A stretch of DNA of 64,000 nucleotides from Quercus robur (taxonomy: Eukaryota; Streptophyta; Magnoliopsida; Fagales; Fagaceae): assembly GCF_932294415.1 (NCBI RefSeq), contig NC_065535.1, positions 68,255,362 through 68,319,361 of the forward strand, written 5' to 3'. This document shows, one piece after another, positions 24,892-35,848 of the stretch. The notes beneath the pieces are model-generated. The model was not told the DNA's origin and did not search any database. It was given only the letters and a program-made list of their open reading frames with translations. A program made the position numbers and the translations under genes. Position 1 is the stretch's first letter, and the number at the start of each line of letters is the position of its first letter.

Positions 24892-25398
24892 TGATGAAGT
24901 ATAAATTCATCAGTCGTAATGAACTTGTCCAGATGGAGTCAGATATTTGTCTGCGTCGTCGTAAAAGTAGCAATCTCTCACGATGGTCATCGGTGTGGTG
25001 TCTGCCACAACGTCTCCGATGCCAAAGTCAGTACAAGGAAGTTCTCAAATTATAAAACAATGTAATGGGATAACAACAAGTATTTCTAATTGTGTTTTTG
25101 TACCTTGTGTTGGTGCTTGTGGGGGCCTTATATATGCTTCTACAGCCTCTAGCCGTTGTGGCAGTTATGTGGCCTTAATACCTCTCTTGGTAACACCTTG
25201 TGCTCAATAATGCGGATTTCAATAGACTTCCAACGGTCCATACAGCTGTCTTTGTAACTGCCCGAGGTATTATTGCCTGTATTGAATGGCTTTGCTATCT
25301 TCGTTAATGATGTGGACATTTGATATGTTCATCTTGAGGGATAGCCTTGTTGGTAGCGGTGATAACGTCCATATAAGTTTAGTTCGTCAGTCCCATCA
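24892..25398 (-). repeat. 3' LTR of the Tat-type element
   Basis: 507 bp, TGATGAAG..TCCCATCA on the plus strand. The adjacent plus-strand bases GCTGCCCCCGAGT read as the purine-rich ACTCGGGGGCAGC on the element strand, the expected polypurine tract just upstream of the 3' LTR. Confidence 0.93.
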
Positions 25399-26137
25399 GC
25401 TGCCCCCGAGTTCTATGGTCGTCGTGACGTGTCATGATGATCAAAGAAGATGAAAGGTCTATAGGTTGTATATGACTCTTGGGATTTTGTTCCACATTAA
25501 CTGCATAATGGTGGGGCCACACGTGTCGTGGCCACATGGCACATTCTGACTTGTGGAGTTAATGCTCCAATTGTATGATCCTTGGGTTTCCCGCTGAATT
25601 TCAGCTTTTTGAGTCTTGGTTTTTAAACTTCTCCTCATTTTTCCCTTTCACTTTTTTCAAACTTCCAATCATTACTCTGAGTATTTTCTTCACCAGTCTT
25701 TCTCTGTAATACTTCTCTGGTTTTTCTCTATGGTTCCCCTCCAAATTGGTGCTTGGCAGGATTTTCTACATTTCCTTTCGAGGTATGTTTCTCTCCTCAC
25801 TTTTTGTTTCTTTTCTTTTTTCGGCGTAGACATACACTATGGTGAATTTCTGATTTTCCTTTCCTTTTCTCTTGTGTTTGTTTTTGGGTCTTAAGGCTTT
25901 TAGGATTTTTTCCTTTGTTTTCCGATTCTTCCATGGTTAGTAGCTATGTGGTTAGGGTAGCTTGTCCTTCAATTTTCTTTCTTTTTGCGCATTTAGGAGG
26001 GTCTTTGGGGGGTTTTCCCTCATCTTGAGAAATTTGTTTTTGAGGGTAATAGTCTGAGCGTCGCATTGGCTGATTTGCTGCCTTTGCTTCGTCAATCCAT
26101 TGACTGGTTCGAGGGTTTGGTGAGAGAATGAAGGATT

Positions 26138-28098
26138 ATGTCTGAGGTGAGGTCGAGCGAATTAGAGATTGGGTTGTCCTCTAATGATGGTCCTGTGGAG
26201 GCTGGGGGCGATACTGAAGTTTCCGCTCCTCGAGAGGTTAGGGCTTTTTATGCCTTTGAAGAGGTGTATGGCTTAGATGCCAACACGCTTTCTAGATTTA
26301 AGGATAGGATCCAATTTCTGAACAGGGTTAGGGTTCGTCTACCCAATGAAGAGGAACGGGCCTGCCACTTTTTCCCTAGGGAGGTATGCTTCTACAAGGC
26401 TGCCTTCCTGTGTGGTCTTAGGCTCCCCATCCATCCATTTATCATGGAGCTGTTAAGCCATTTCGGCATTGCTCCTAGGCAACTTATGCCAAATTCGTGG
26501 AGGATAGTAGTCAGCCTAATGGGAATATGGTTGGCTGCTACGGACGGTGACATGATCAGAGTGGACGAGCTCGTCTACCTATATAGTCTAAAGGTGTCTA
26601 AGGAGCACGTGTATCATGAGCTGGTGCCGTGGGAGAGGAGAATTAGGATTGTCCGGGACCTGCCTTCATCCTTCAGATATTGGAAGTCCCGGTTCTTCTT
26701 TGTGTCTGGGGATGATTGGGAGACGCCCTTTAATGAACTTTGGGGTGATCTCCCAAGGCTGCTCCGTCGGTGGGGTACCCCGACTTTAGGTGTGTCTTTA
26801 TTTCTCCATGTCCTTAATTTTTGTTGTGTTTATTTATCGTCACTAACTCTCCTGCTCATTGTCTTATGCAGTTAAGAGACGGCCTAAGCTCAAAAGCAGG
26901 TACGCGGGTCGTGTTGAGAAGGCGATTGAGCACCCGAAGACGATTGAGGACTAGGACGATTTGGTGGATCCGGACTCTCACCTTCTATTGTCTAGGCCCG
27001 GAATCGTTTACCTACGTCTTGCGAAACATTGATATTGAGGAGAAAAAGAGTAAATGTTAGCCTCGTAATTGTTGACCCCTTTTTATAATCACTTGCTCAC
27101 AAGTTGTTGTTTTTTCAAGAATGACGATGAAGTTCAACCATAGTATGTATACCCGAATGAGGGCCAAAAAGAACGAGCCCTTATCCAATCTTGGGGCTAA
27201 AAATGTAAAGGTGACGGACAAAGATGCCTCCGTCACACCTGCAACTCCGGTTACTCCTGGTGTTGAGACGACGAGGATGGCCTCCCCAACCACCTCAATT
27301 GAAGAAATCCCTCCTTAATGGAAGAGGCAGCGGACTGGTGACAAGGAAAAGGAGAAGGCCAACTCTCGTTAGTCCAACGTCTGAGACGATGCTGGGGTCG
27401 CAATGGCTAGGGCTCAGGAGATTTTTACTGCAGACAAGATGAAGATATTCTCGAGATCGTCTCCCAGTGGGCTTGTGGGTCGTCATCTCCACAAGCTCGT
27501 CCAGGTAATGTCCTCGTGCAAGTTCCATTTGCCCTTCTTCTTTTTTTTCTTGAAATCTTATTCTCCCCTCTTTTTTTTTTTCTTTTTTTTTTAGGTGCTG
27601 GGGGAGAGCCTCCATCTTTCCTCTGAGTATCTTGCTCAGGAAGCTAAGGTTGAGTTTACACTGTCTCGGGTGGCGGTCTTGGAGACGGAGAATTCGAAAT
27701 TGAAGAAAGAGTTGATAACTGTCATCGGTGAAGCTAACCTTACCAAGGAAAGGGCCAAGACTCTCAGTGATGACCTCAGGGCTGAACGGTAGTTGACTGT
27801 GGAAAAGGACGAGCAACTCCTGGTTACCAAGGAGAAGATCAAAACTATAGCTGTTAAAGCTGTCGAAGGTTTCCAGCAGACTGAAGAGTACAATACTATG
27901 CTCTTCAGCTAGTACTTCAAAGGGTTCGAGCTTTTGAGAAGATACTTCATCAAGCACCCTTCTGGAGTAGATTTGGGAAACCTGGACCTCGAGGAGATGG
28001 CTGCTGACGAGGCTTCCAACTCTTCTGCCCCTGATGGTGATGCCCCCGGGAGTGCTCTTCCCCCTCCAACTGGTGATGATACAACTACCAACGCCTGA
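26138..28098 (+). pseudogene. Antisense multi-exon ORF of the Tat element (putative gypsy-type transposon / PF04195-like)
   Basis: It runs opposite to gag-pol. Exon 1 (26138-26789) encodes about 217 residues, including FYKAAFLCGLRLPIHPFIME, MPNSWRIVVSLMGIWLAATD and SSFRYWKSRFFFVSGDDWE, a signature I know from a protein family repeated throughout plant genomes. Later exons appear to be about 26872-27049, 27120-27504 and 27595-28098. The last is a coiled coil (VAVLETENSKLKKELITVIG) with a tail rich in Asp, Ser and Pro. Stops at 26951, 27317, 27789 and 27910 and a frameshift near 26970 break it. Such antisense genes are known between pol and 3' LTR in Tat elements; their function is unknown. Exon borders are inferred. 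Confidence 0.75.
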
Positions 28099-28490
28099 CC
28101 CTGTTACTTGTAAAGAAATTCTTTTTTTTTTTTTTTTTTATGGGTGCCCGTGATGTTTTGGGCCTTTTGTAAGTCTAACTCCATAAATTTTTTTTTTCTT
28201 TTTAATTTGTTTTGAGAACAATATCTTTAGCCTAGTGTTTATGGGCCTTTGGTTTGGATATAAAGACAATGGCAATTGCCCACTGTTTTTGGGCTTGAAT
28301 TAAGTTAGCAATTGCATACTTACTTGTTTGCAATTTTTGTTCCTGTAGTTTCCCTTTTGCGTCAATGCTTTGTACTTAGCAAAGAATTTTTAGTTGTGAC
28401 CCTTTCTCTTCTTCGTCAACAGTTTTTAGTTGCGACCCTTCAACAGATGCTCTCTCTTGAGCATGTTTGTTACAAGGTTCTTGTCTCTTT

Positions 28491-28859
28491 ATGACTTACA
28501 CCCATTTAAGGGATCTTGTCATTTTTTGGATTCGTCAGTAAGTTACATCTGTCAAGGCGGAATCTTGTTACTTTGTCATTTTTATGACTTACACCCATTT
28601 AAGGGATCTTGTAATTTTTTGGATTCGTCAGTAACTTACATCCATCAAGGCGGAATCTTGTTACTTTGCCATTTTTATGACTTACACCCATTTAAGGGAT
28701 CTTGTCATTTTTTGGATTCATTAGTAATTTACATCCGTCAATGCGGAATCTTGTTACTTTGCCATTTTTATGACTTACACCCATTTAAGGGATCTTGTCA
28801 TTTTTATGACTTTGTCAGTAACTTACATCCGTCAAGACGAAATCTTGTTACTTAACCTT
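28491..28859. repeat. 93-bp tandem repeat, four copies, inside the Tat element
   Basis: Copies begin ATGACTTACACCCATTTAAG at 28491, 28584, 28677 and 28770, an exact 93-bp period; the last copy is slightly diverged. Because 93 is divisible by three, the plus strand is open through the array as a 31-residue repeat (DLHPFKGSCHFLDS), which I regard as a by-product. Tandem arrays in this position are typical of Tat elements. Confidence 0.93.
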
Positions 28860-29204
28860 TTTTTTTTTTTTTTTTTTGTGATTTTCACCTACTTGCATTA
28901 AAATATTGGCTGAATAGTCCTTTTTATTGCTTTCAAGAATGAATACAATTGTTTGTTACATCTATTGGTGGTACTTCAAGTGCTCAATGTTCCATAGTCG
29001 TGGAAGCCTCTGCCCGTTTATGGTTTCCAGGTGGTAGCTACCTTGCTTGGAATAATTGACAACCCGATAAGGTCATTCCCATGCGAGGCCGAGTTTTCCT
29101 TGGGCGGAGTCTCTGGTCGCTGGAATGAACTTATGCAGGACGAGATCTCCTATGTCGAGTCGTTTGAGCTTTACCCTTTTGTTGTAATACTCGGCCATCT
29201 TCTG

Positions 29205-29924
29205 TTAGTACTTCTTCATCTTGTTGGAGGCTTTCTCTCTCACTTTGTCTAAGCAATCTAGGTTGACTCGTAGCTGGTCATCATTATTTTCCTCATGGAA
29301 CATTTCTCGCCTGGTGTTGGCTATTCCCATCTCGACTGGGATTATTGCCTCGGTACCATAGGTGAGTCTGAAGGGGGTTTCTCCTATTGGGGTTCTTGCC
29401 GTGGTCTTGTAGGCCCATAAGACGCTGGGAAATTCTTCCAACCAGGCACCTTTTGCATCGTCTAACTTGGCCTTGATTATCTTGAGTAGTGTCCGATTCG
29501 TTACCTCCATCTGTCCGTTTACCTGTAGATGTCTCAAGGATGAGAACTGATTCTTGATTCCTGGGCCTAAACAGAAGTCCCTGAAGCTTTGGCTGTCGAA
29601 CTGCCGCTCATTATCTGATATGATCGTCCGTGGAATCCCGAACCTGCAAATTATGTTCTTCCACATGAAGTTCTGAATCCTGGCTTTAGTGATGGTTGCT
29701 AGTGCCTCTGCTTCGACCCACTTTTTGAAATAATCAATGGCGACTAGTAGGAATTTTACCTGTCCTTTACCTTGAGACAATGGGCCGACGATGTCGATTC
29801 TCCATTGTGCAAAGGGCCAGGGGGAGGATATCGTTGTCAGTATTTCCACTGGAAGGCGTTGGACATTCCCAAACCTTTGGCACTTGTCACACTTCTTAAC
29901 GAGCTCCCTTGCATCTATCTGCAT
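29205..29924 (-). pseudogene. Integrase domain of the Tat element
   Basis: The remnant starts with the end of the zinc-binding region (CDKCQRFGN). The catalytic core has WRIDIVGPLSQGKG (first Asp), IISDNERQFDS (second Asp) and GQMEVTNRTLLKII (Glu), so the DDE triad is present. The C-terminal part has WAYKTTARTPIGETPF and LTYGTEAIIPVE. Upstream (30191-29991) lies the N-terminal linker, cut by a stop at 29991. The domain would insert the cDNA copy into chromosomes. Confidence 0.88.
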
Positions 29925-30248
29925 TGTAGGCCAGAAATAACCTGTTCTGATAACTTTACTTACCAGCGATCTGGGGCTTGCATGGTCTTCTCAAACTTCT
30001 TCATGGATCTCCTCTAAAATATATTTGGTTTCTTCTTTGTCCACACACTTCAGGTAAGGCATGGAAAAGCCTCTCTTATATAGTGTGTCATTTAGAATCG
30101 TGAATCTGACTGCTCTGCTCCTGACCTTCTTGGCCTCCTCGATATCTTGAGGGAGGTGCCCATCCTGTAGAAAGGATATGATTGGTGTCATCCAGCTACC
30201 TGCGCTCTAGATTGCGAAAATGGAGATCTCCTCGATTCTGGGGCGTTT

Positions 30249-30965
30249 CTAGACTTCCGTCATCAAGCCCATGCTAGCCGCTCCTTCTTCCGACGATGCT
30301 AGTTTCGCGACTTCGTCTGCTACCCTGTTCTGGCTTTTGGGGATTTGCATAAATTCTACATTATCGAAGTCCTGAGTCAGATGCTTCGTCAGCCTAAGGT
30401 ATCTTTGCATTCGTTCCTCCCTTGCTTCATATTCTTCCTTAATTTGCCATATCACGAGCTTTGAATCACTCTGGACTAGCAGGTTCTTAGCTCTGAGTGC
30501 CTTACCAAGCCTTAATCTCGTCAGTATTCCTTCGTACTCAACCTTATTATTGGTGGCTGGGAATTTCAGTTGAACTCCATATTTGAGCACTTCTCCGTTA
30601 GGGGTGGTTATGACGACCCCTACTCCCCCCCTCCTTTGGGCTGACGAACCATCAATCTGTACTATCCACTGCTCTGTTTCGTTGGTGAGGTTGTCCTCTT
30701 CTAGGAGGGTGAACTTGACGATGAAGTCCGCTAAGGCTTGCCCCTTAATGGCTGTCCTGGGGTGATACTTAATATCGAACTGGTTGAGTTCAATCACCCA
30801 CTGGACCATTCTCCCTACTGCTTTAAGCTTGTTCATGGACTTCCTGATGGGTTGATCCGTCATCACCAGGATGGGGTTTGCCTGAAAGTATGGTCGTAGT
30901 TTGTGCGAGAATACTATTAACGCGAATGTAATTTTTTTCAATCCTAGGGTACTTAGCTTCAGCAC
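30249..30965 (-). pseudogene. RNase H region with second (archaeal-like) RNase H of the Tat element
   Basis: The first part (VMTDQPIRKSMNKLKAVGRM, IKYHPRTAIKGQALADF) is the connection and RNase H segment following the reverse transcriptase. The second part is a separate RNase H fold with VQIDGSSAQRRGGVGVV, NKVEYEGILTRLRLG, VQSDSKLVIWQI and NRVADEVAKLASS, supplying the Asp-Glu-Asp-Asp residues. A doubled RNase H is a recognised mark of the Tat lineage. It would degrade the RNA strand of the RNA:DNA hybrid. The frame changes relative to the reverse transcriptase in an A-run near 30932-30938. Confidence 0.85.
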
Positions 30966-32221
30966 CTTGGAAAGCTTGACTAACGTAGTAAACTGGGAGC
31001 TGTTTCCTTTCCTCTTCTCGAATAAGGGCTGCGCTTATGGCCATGGCTAAGATTGCCAAATACAAATATAAATTTTCCCCCTCCTTGGATGGACTCAAGA
31101 GGGGTGGATTACTTAGGTATCGTTTGAGTTCCTGAAAGACTGCTTCACATTCGTCAGTCCAGGCAAAGGCTTGGTTCAATGTCTTGAAGAAGGGTAGACA
31201 TTTATCCGTTGCTCTAGAAACGAACTTGTTGAAAGCTGCAATTCTTCTTGTGAGCTTTTGGACCTTTTTAACTGTCTTGGGCGATGTCATGTTGAGTATG
31301 GCCTGCACCTTCTCCGAGTTTGCTTCTATCCCCCTTTGGGACACCATGAATCCCAAGAATTTCCTCGAAGATACACCAAAGGCGCATTTGCTAGGATTCA
31401 ACTTCATCTGGTATTGTCTGAGGGTGGCAAACGTCTCCTTCAGGTCATGCAGATAGGCAAGTTCTTCTCTACTCTTGACGAGCATGTCATCCATATACAC
31501 CTCTATATTCCTGCCAATCTGCTTGCTGAACATCTTGTTCACTAACCTCTGGTAGGTTACTCCTACATTCTTCAGCCTGAAGGGCATCACCTTATAGCAA
31601 TAGAGCTCCTGACTCGAGATGAAAGCAGTTTTCTCCTGATCTTCTTCGGCCATTTTTATCTAGTTGTACCCTGAGAAAGTATTCATGAACGTCAGTAACT
31701 TATACCCGGCTGTAGAATCCACTAGCTGGTCTATTCTCAGCAGAGGGAAACTATTTTTCGGGCAGACTTTGTTTAGGTCTGTGAAGTCCATGCACATTCT
31801 CCATTTCCCATTTTTTTTTCTTCACTAGGATGACGTTTGCGAGCCAATCAGGATAGTAGACCTCCCAGATAAAGCCTGTTGATAATAGTTTGTTAACCTC
31901 GTCTATAATTGCTTGGTTTTGTTTTGGGGCGAAGACTCGTCGTCTTTACTGGACGGGCTTTCTCTCCGGGTCCACATTCAGCTTATGCTGAATAACTTTT
32001 GGAGATATGCATGGCATGTCTTCGTGAGTCCAAGCGAAGACGTCCAGGTTTTCTTTAAGGAATTGGACGAGCCTTGTTTTCATCTCGGGACTTAGTGTCA
32101 TCCCTATTCTTGTTGTCTTTGTTGCCTCTCCTTCGGCCAGTTCCACTGTCTCCAGGGCTTCCACTTTATCTCCTTTTTTCTCCTCGATCATCCATGTATG
32201 GTTCTCCTTTGCAACCAACAC
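30823..32221 (-). pseudogene. Reverse transcriptase domain of the Tat element
   Basis: 32221-31946 gives the N-terminal part ([18 protein letters not shown]), ending at a stop (31946-31948). A frameshift lies in an A-run near 31808. 31653-30823 holds the palm with CYKVMPFRLKNVGVTYQRLV and the catalytic VYMDDMLVKS, then SKCAFGVSSRKFLGFMVS. A further stop at 31660-31662 precedes IKMAEEDQ, at a place where relatives usually have Gln. The domain copies element RNA into DNA in the cytoplasmic particle; here it cannot be translated whole. Confidence 0.9.
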
Positions 32222-32326
32222 AGCCTGGTAGCATTCCCTGGCTAGGACCTAATCTCTTTTTTCCTCGCCGACACCATTCTCAGTTGGGAACTTTACCTTT
32301 AAGCAATAAATGGACGTGGCTGACTT

Positions 32327-32632
32327 CTACCGGTTGAACATGGGTCTCCCAATGATCACATTGTAGGATGAGGGGCAATCTACCACTAAAAAGTCTAATT
32401 GACGTGTCAACTGCTTCGGGTAGGTCCCTATTGTTACTGTCAAAGTCACTATACCCTTGGGATATACTCTGTCCCCATTGAAACTGACGAGGGGGGAGTC
32501 AAATGGGCGTAGTCTTCCTGGATCTAGTTTCAGCTGCTGGAAAGAGAGAAGGTAGATGATGTCTGCGAAACTACCATTGTCCACAAAGATTCTCTTGGTG
32601 TTGAATCCTTTTATCATAAGCATTATGACCAA
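32327..32632 (-). pseudogene. Aspartic protease domain of the Tat element
   Basis: The active-site loop reads [17 protein letters not shown] (D-N-G-S in place of the more common D-T/S-G). The C-terminal part has [20 protein letters not shown], with the expected hydrophobic flap-and-core pattern. It would process the gag-pol polyprotein. It is in the same frame as gag, from which it is separated by a stop at 32648-32650. Confidence 0.8.
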
Positions 32633-32647
32633 GGGGTCGTTGTGAGG

Positions 32648-34117
32648 CTACTTTACTCCCCTAGCATCTTCTTCACCGAAAGACATGTCCTGGTTCATCC
32701 GTCTTTGTTTAAATGGGGGTGTCGTGTGAACGCTGTTCACCTGCCTCTGACATGCTTTCTTGAGAGATCTGAATGACCCACCTGTGAATGGCCCACCCAT
32801 GATTGTCCTTATCTCCCCGATCACGGTTTGTGGTTGTTGAGACGTGTGATCCTTGTCTTTGGGCGAAAACCCGCGCTGGTTTTTATCATCGTCTTTGAAC
32901 CTACTGGATTCTCCTTTCTTCACATACTTCTGTAGTTTTCCTTTCTGTATCAATTCCTCTATCTGCTCCTTCAAGTCCCAGCAATCTTTTGTGTAGTGGC
33001 CGTGATCCTTGTGGAACTGGCAGTACTTCTTCTTGTCTCAGACGTTGGGGGATAAATGTAATGGTCTTGGCCATTTGAGGTAATGCTCATCCTTAATCTG
33101 CGCCAAAATTTTGTTAACTGGCATAACTAAAGGAGTGAATTTTACCGTTCGAGGAGTTTTTTCGTCTCTCCGTTTACCCCTGTCGCTGGTCTGGCGATCT
33201 GGACACTCCCTTTTTTGTCCTCTACGATTGTCCTCCTTCTTTCCCTTGTTTGTTGGCTTCTCTACGTCTCTTATGGCGGCTAATGCATCTTCAACATTTA
33301 TGTACTTCTGTGCCTTCAGGAGCATCTCTGCCATCATCTTAGGAGGATTCTTTGCGAGTGACATCACGAACTCTCTGGACTTCAGCCCTGCCTTAAAGGT
33401 CGTCAACTGCACTTTGTTGTCTGCTTCGTCTACCTCCAGGGTCTCCCTCGTGAATTGTTTCACGTACGACCTCAGGGTTTTTTTCTCCCCTTGTCTAATA
33501 GTAAGCAAGTGGTCCGCTAGCCTTTTGGGGCATTGTCCCCTGACAAAGTGGCGCAAAAAGGCGTTGCTCAACTGCTTAAAGCTATCGATGGACGAAGTTG
33601 GCAACTTTGTGAACCATTCCCTTGCAGCTCCTTTGAGAGTGGTAGGAAAGGAACGACACAATATTTCATCAAGAGGCTGTTGAAGGCCTAGTGTCGTCTT
33701 GAAGGTGTTGAGGTGGTCCTGGGGGTCCTTAAGTCCGTCAAACGATTCAAGCTAGGGCAATCAAAATTTTAACGGCACTAGGCACTCCAGGACGGCCGTA
33801 GTGAAGGGAGAGTTTGTTGCCTTAACCATTCTATCCAGGCTCCGGTTTGTTTTCTCCTTAATGGCATTCCTCAGCTTGTCCATCTCCTTCCTTATCTCTC
33901 GAAGAAGATCTGAGTTCTGCTCATCTAGAGTAGTAGGCCCTCAACGGTCACTTCTTCTATGGTTATCTCCCTCATCCTCCTGATTAGCTCTGGATCAATT
34001 CTCCTCCTGTTAAAGTCGTATCTTCATTTCCTGATTCTGCCTAGTGAGCTCTTCAACGGTGGTCACTAGAGCCTGGACTTGCTGAGCTAAGGCTGTTGAG
34101 TCCTGGTTAGACTCCAT
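32648..34117 (-). pseudogene. gag of the Tat element
   Basis: The start codon at 34117-34115 opens MESNQDSTALAQQVQALVTT, a usual gag N-terminus in this group. The capsid-like block at 33661-33300 includes LKGAAREWFTKLPTSSIDSF and LRHFVRGQCPKRLADHL (retrotransposon gag family). A zinc-knuckle-like [18 protein letters not shown] lies at about 33022-32969. The frame is open throughout except for stops at 34010, 33995, 33941, 33761, 33752 and 33038, and no frameshift is needed. Gag would form the particle that packages element RNA. Confidence 0.88.
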
Positions 34118-34174
34118 CTGAATATATAGAAGTTGATAGGAACTACGTTTTCGAATCTGAGTACGAAAATATCG

Positions 34175-34195
34175 TCCTCACAGACAGCGCCAAAC
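34175..34195 (-). promoter_or_regulatory. Primer binding site of the Tat element
   Basis: On the element strand the bases right after the 5' LTR read GTTTGGCGCTGTCTGTGAGG, the expected place and a common sequence type for the tRNA primer site of plant Ty3/gypsy elements. I did not assign the tRNA. Confidence 0.65.
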
Positions 34196-34703
34196 TGATG
34201 AAGTATAAATTCGTCAGTCATAATGAACTCGTCCAGATGGAGTCAGATATTCGTCTGCGTCTCCATAGAAGTAGCAATCCCTTACGATGGTCACCGTTGT
34301 GATGCCTGCCACAACGTCTCCGATGCCAAAGTCAATACAAGAAGGTTCTCAAATTATAAAACAATATAATGGGATAACAATAAGTATTTCTGATTGTGTT
34401 TTTGTACCTTGAGCTGGTGCTTGTAGGGGCCTTATATATGCTTCTATAGCCTCTAGCCGTTGTGGCAGTTATTGTGGCCTTAATGCCTCTCTTGGTAACG
34501 CCTTGTGTTCAATAATGCGGATTTCAATAGTCTTCCAATGGTCCATATAGCTGTCTTTGTAACTGCCCGAGATATTATTGCTTGTGTTGAATGGCTTTGC
34601 TATCTTCGTCAATGATGTGGACATTTGATATGTTCGTCTTGAGGGATGGCCTCGTTGGTAATGATGATATCGTCCATGTAAGTTTAGTTCGTCAGTCCTA
34701 TCA
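34196..34703 (-). repeat. 5' LTR of the Tat-type element
   Basis: 508 bp, TGATGAAG..CCTATCA on the plus strand, aligned end to end with 24892-25398 with one 1-bp indel. Promoter signals inside were not resolved. Confidence 0.93.
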
Positions 34704-34708
34704 GACAT

Positions 34709-35135
34709 GACATAATTTAATTGGATCAACAAAATACATATGACAAGCTTAAGTATCACGACAGTCACACTAGCACAGTCATGAATGGAAGGGCTCCCAA
34801 TTAAAAAAATAAGTAACATTAGGGGATCAAGTCAAAAGTTTAGGAGGCTAAATCAAAATCACCAAAATTTTAAGGGTGTAAATTACAATTTAGTAAAAAA
34901 AAAAAAAAAAACAATGGCAACATTTTTCTTAGATAATAATAAGTTTTAATGGCCTAATGGGTATTTGGCTAGACCATGAAAAATATAAATGTCACTTATA
35001 TTCTACAAATTATAGTTTTTTTTTTTTTTTTTTTTTGTGGTTTACAATTAACTCAATTAGTAACTATATATTTTAATAGACTAGTTAGCTCAAATGTCCT
35101 ATACAATTCACTTTGCATATATGAATATATATCTA

Positions 35136-35166
<31 letters not shown>

Positions 35167-35843
35167 TTGGATTTGAAATATGTATAGTTTTTTTTTTTTT
35201 TTTTGGATAGGTTGACATATGGATAGTTGTATATTTTGATAGACAGCTTAATAATGTAATGGACCAGTCTCTCTCTCCCTCATTAAAGATTTGGAAATGG
35301 ACTTGTTTCTCTGATAAATCTGCTTACTATTTATTTTTTGCAGAATAAAAAAAGGGAGCATTGAATATATTGAGAAAGGAGAAATTTCTAACTTAGAAAT
35401 GGCAGACACATGACATGAGGCTGGCATTTGTCAACCAAGACACACACTATTAAGGACTTGTTAACTCGAGCTTTCAAAGTAATTAATTATCTATTAAAAT
35501 TTGAAAGTGACTGTGCCTAAATGAACCGTGGCTCAGTGATACCCACTGAAATTATTGGTTGAGATATGACCACCAAAAAACCAGTGGGGGGTCAGGATTA
35601 GGAAATTTTAGGGCCATTGAAAAAATAAATAGACAACCTTAATGATTGTCCCTTGTAGAGAAGGAGGAAGTCTTCAAGTCCACCAAAAAAAAAAAAATTA
35701 AAAAAAAAAAAAAAAAGGAAGAAGAGGAAATATCATGCAAAAGATCAAATGAGAAACTCGTTAATTTTTTATCAACAAATATATATATATATAATTCTCA
35801 TAATAAAAAAAAAAAAACATATATATATATATATATATATAAA
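34709..35843. other. AT-rich intergenic region with microsatellites
   Basis: No gene is seen. Homopolymer T or A runs lie near 35018-35036, 35190-35204 and 35687-35716, a TA run at about 35140-35160, and an AT run at 35819-35840 next to the solo LTR. Confidence 0.6.
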
Positions 35844-35848
35844 ATTAT

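Larger units (their letters stand above)
24892..34703 (-). mobile_element. Full-length Ty3/gypsy LTR retrotransposon, Tat-type, degenerate
   Basis: The element is 9812 bp long, flanked by a perfect 5-bp target duplication GACAT (24887-24891 and 34704-34708), with LTRs beginning TGATG and ending in ATCA. The pol order protease, reverse transcriptase, RNase H, integrase marks Ty3/gypsy. A second RNase H-like domain, and an antisense ORF plus tandem repeats between pol and the 3' LTR, are features known from the Tat lineage. Gag and pol share one frame, broken by several stops and two homopolymer frameshifts. A hand alignment of the LTRs gives about 44 differences in 507 positions, mostly transitions, so the insertion is not recent. 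Confidence 0.93.

Noticed and set aside
27295-27957. 220-residue ORF on the minus strand
   Set aside because: It overlaps the antisense ORF exons and introns, reads through poly-T tracts as Lys runs, and has no motif.
28430-28855. 141-residue repetitive protein
   Set aside because: The frame is open only because the 93-bp tandem unit is a multiple of three; it lies in the non-coding part of a retrotransposon.
33111-33683. 190-residue ORF on the plus strand
   Set aside because: It is the opposite strand of gag, which has clear family motifs.
24892-34703. Endogenous pararetrovirus
   Set aside because: LTRs, target duplication, integrase and doubled RNase H show a Ty3/gypsy element; no movement or coat protein motif is seen.
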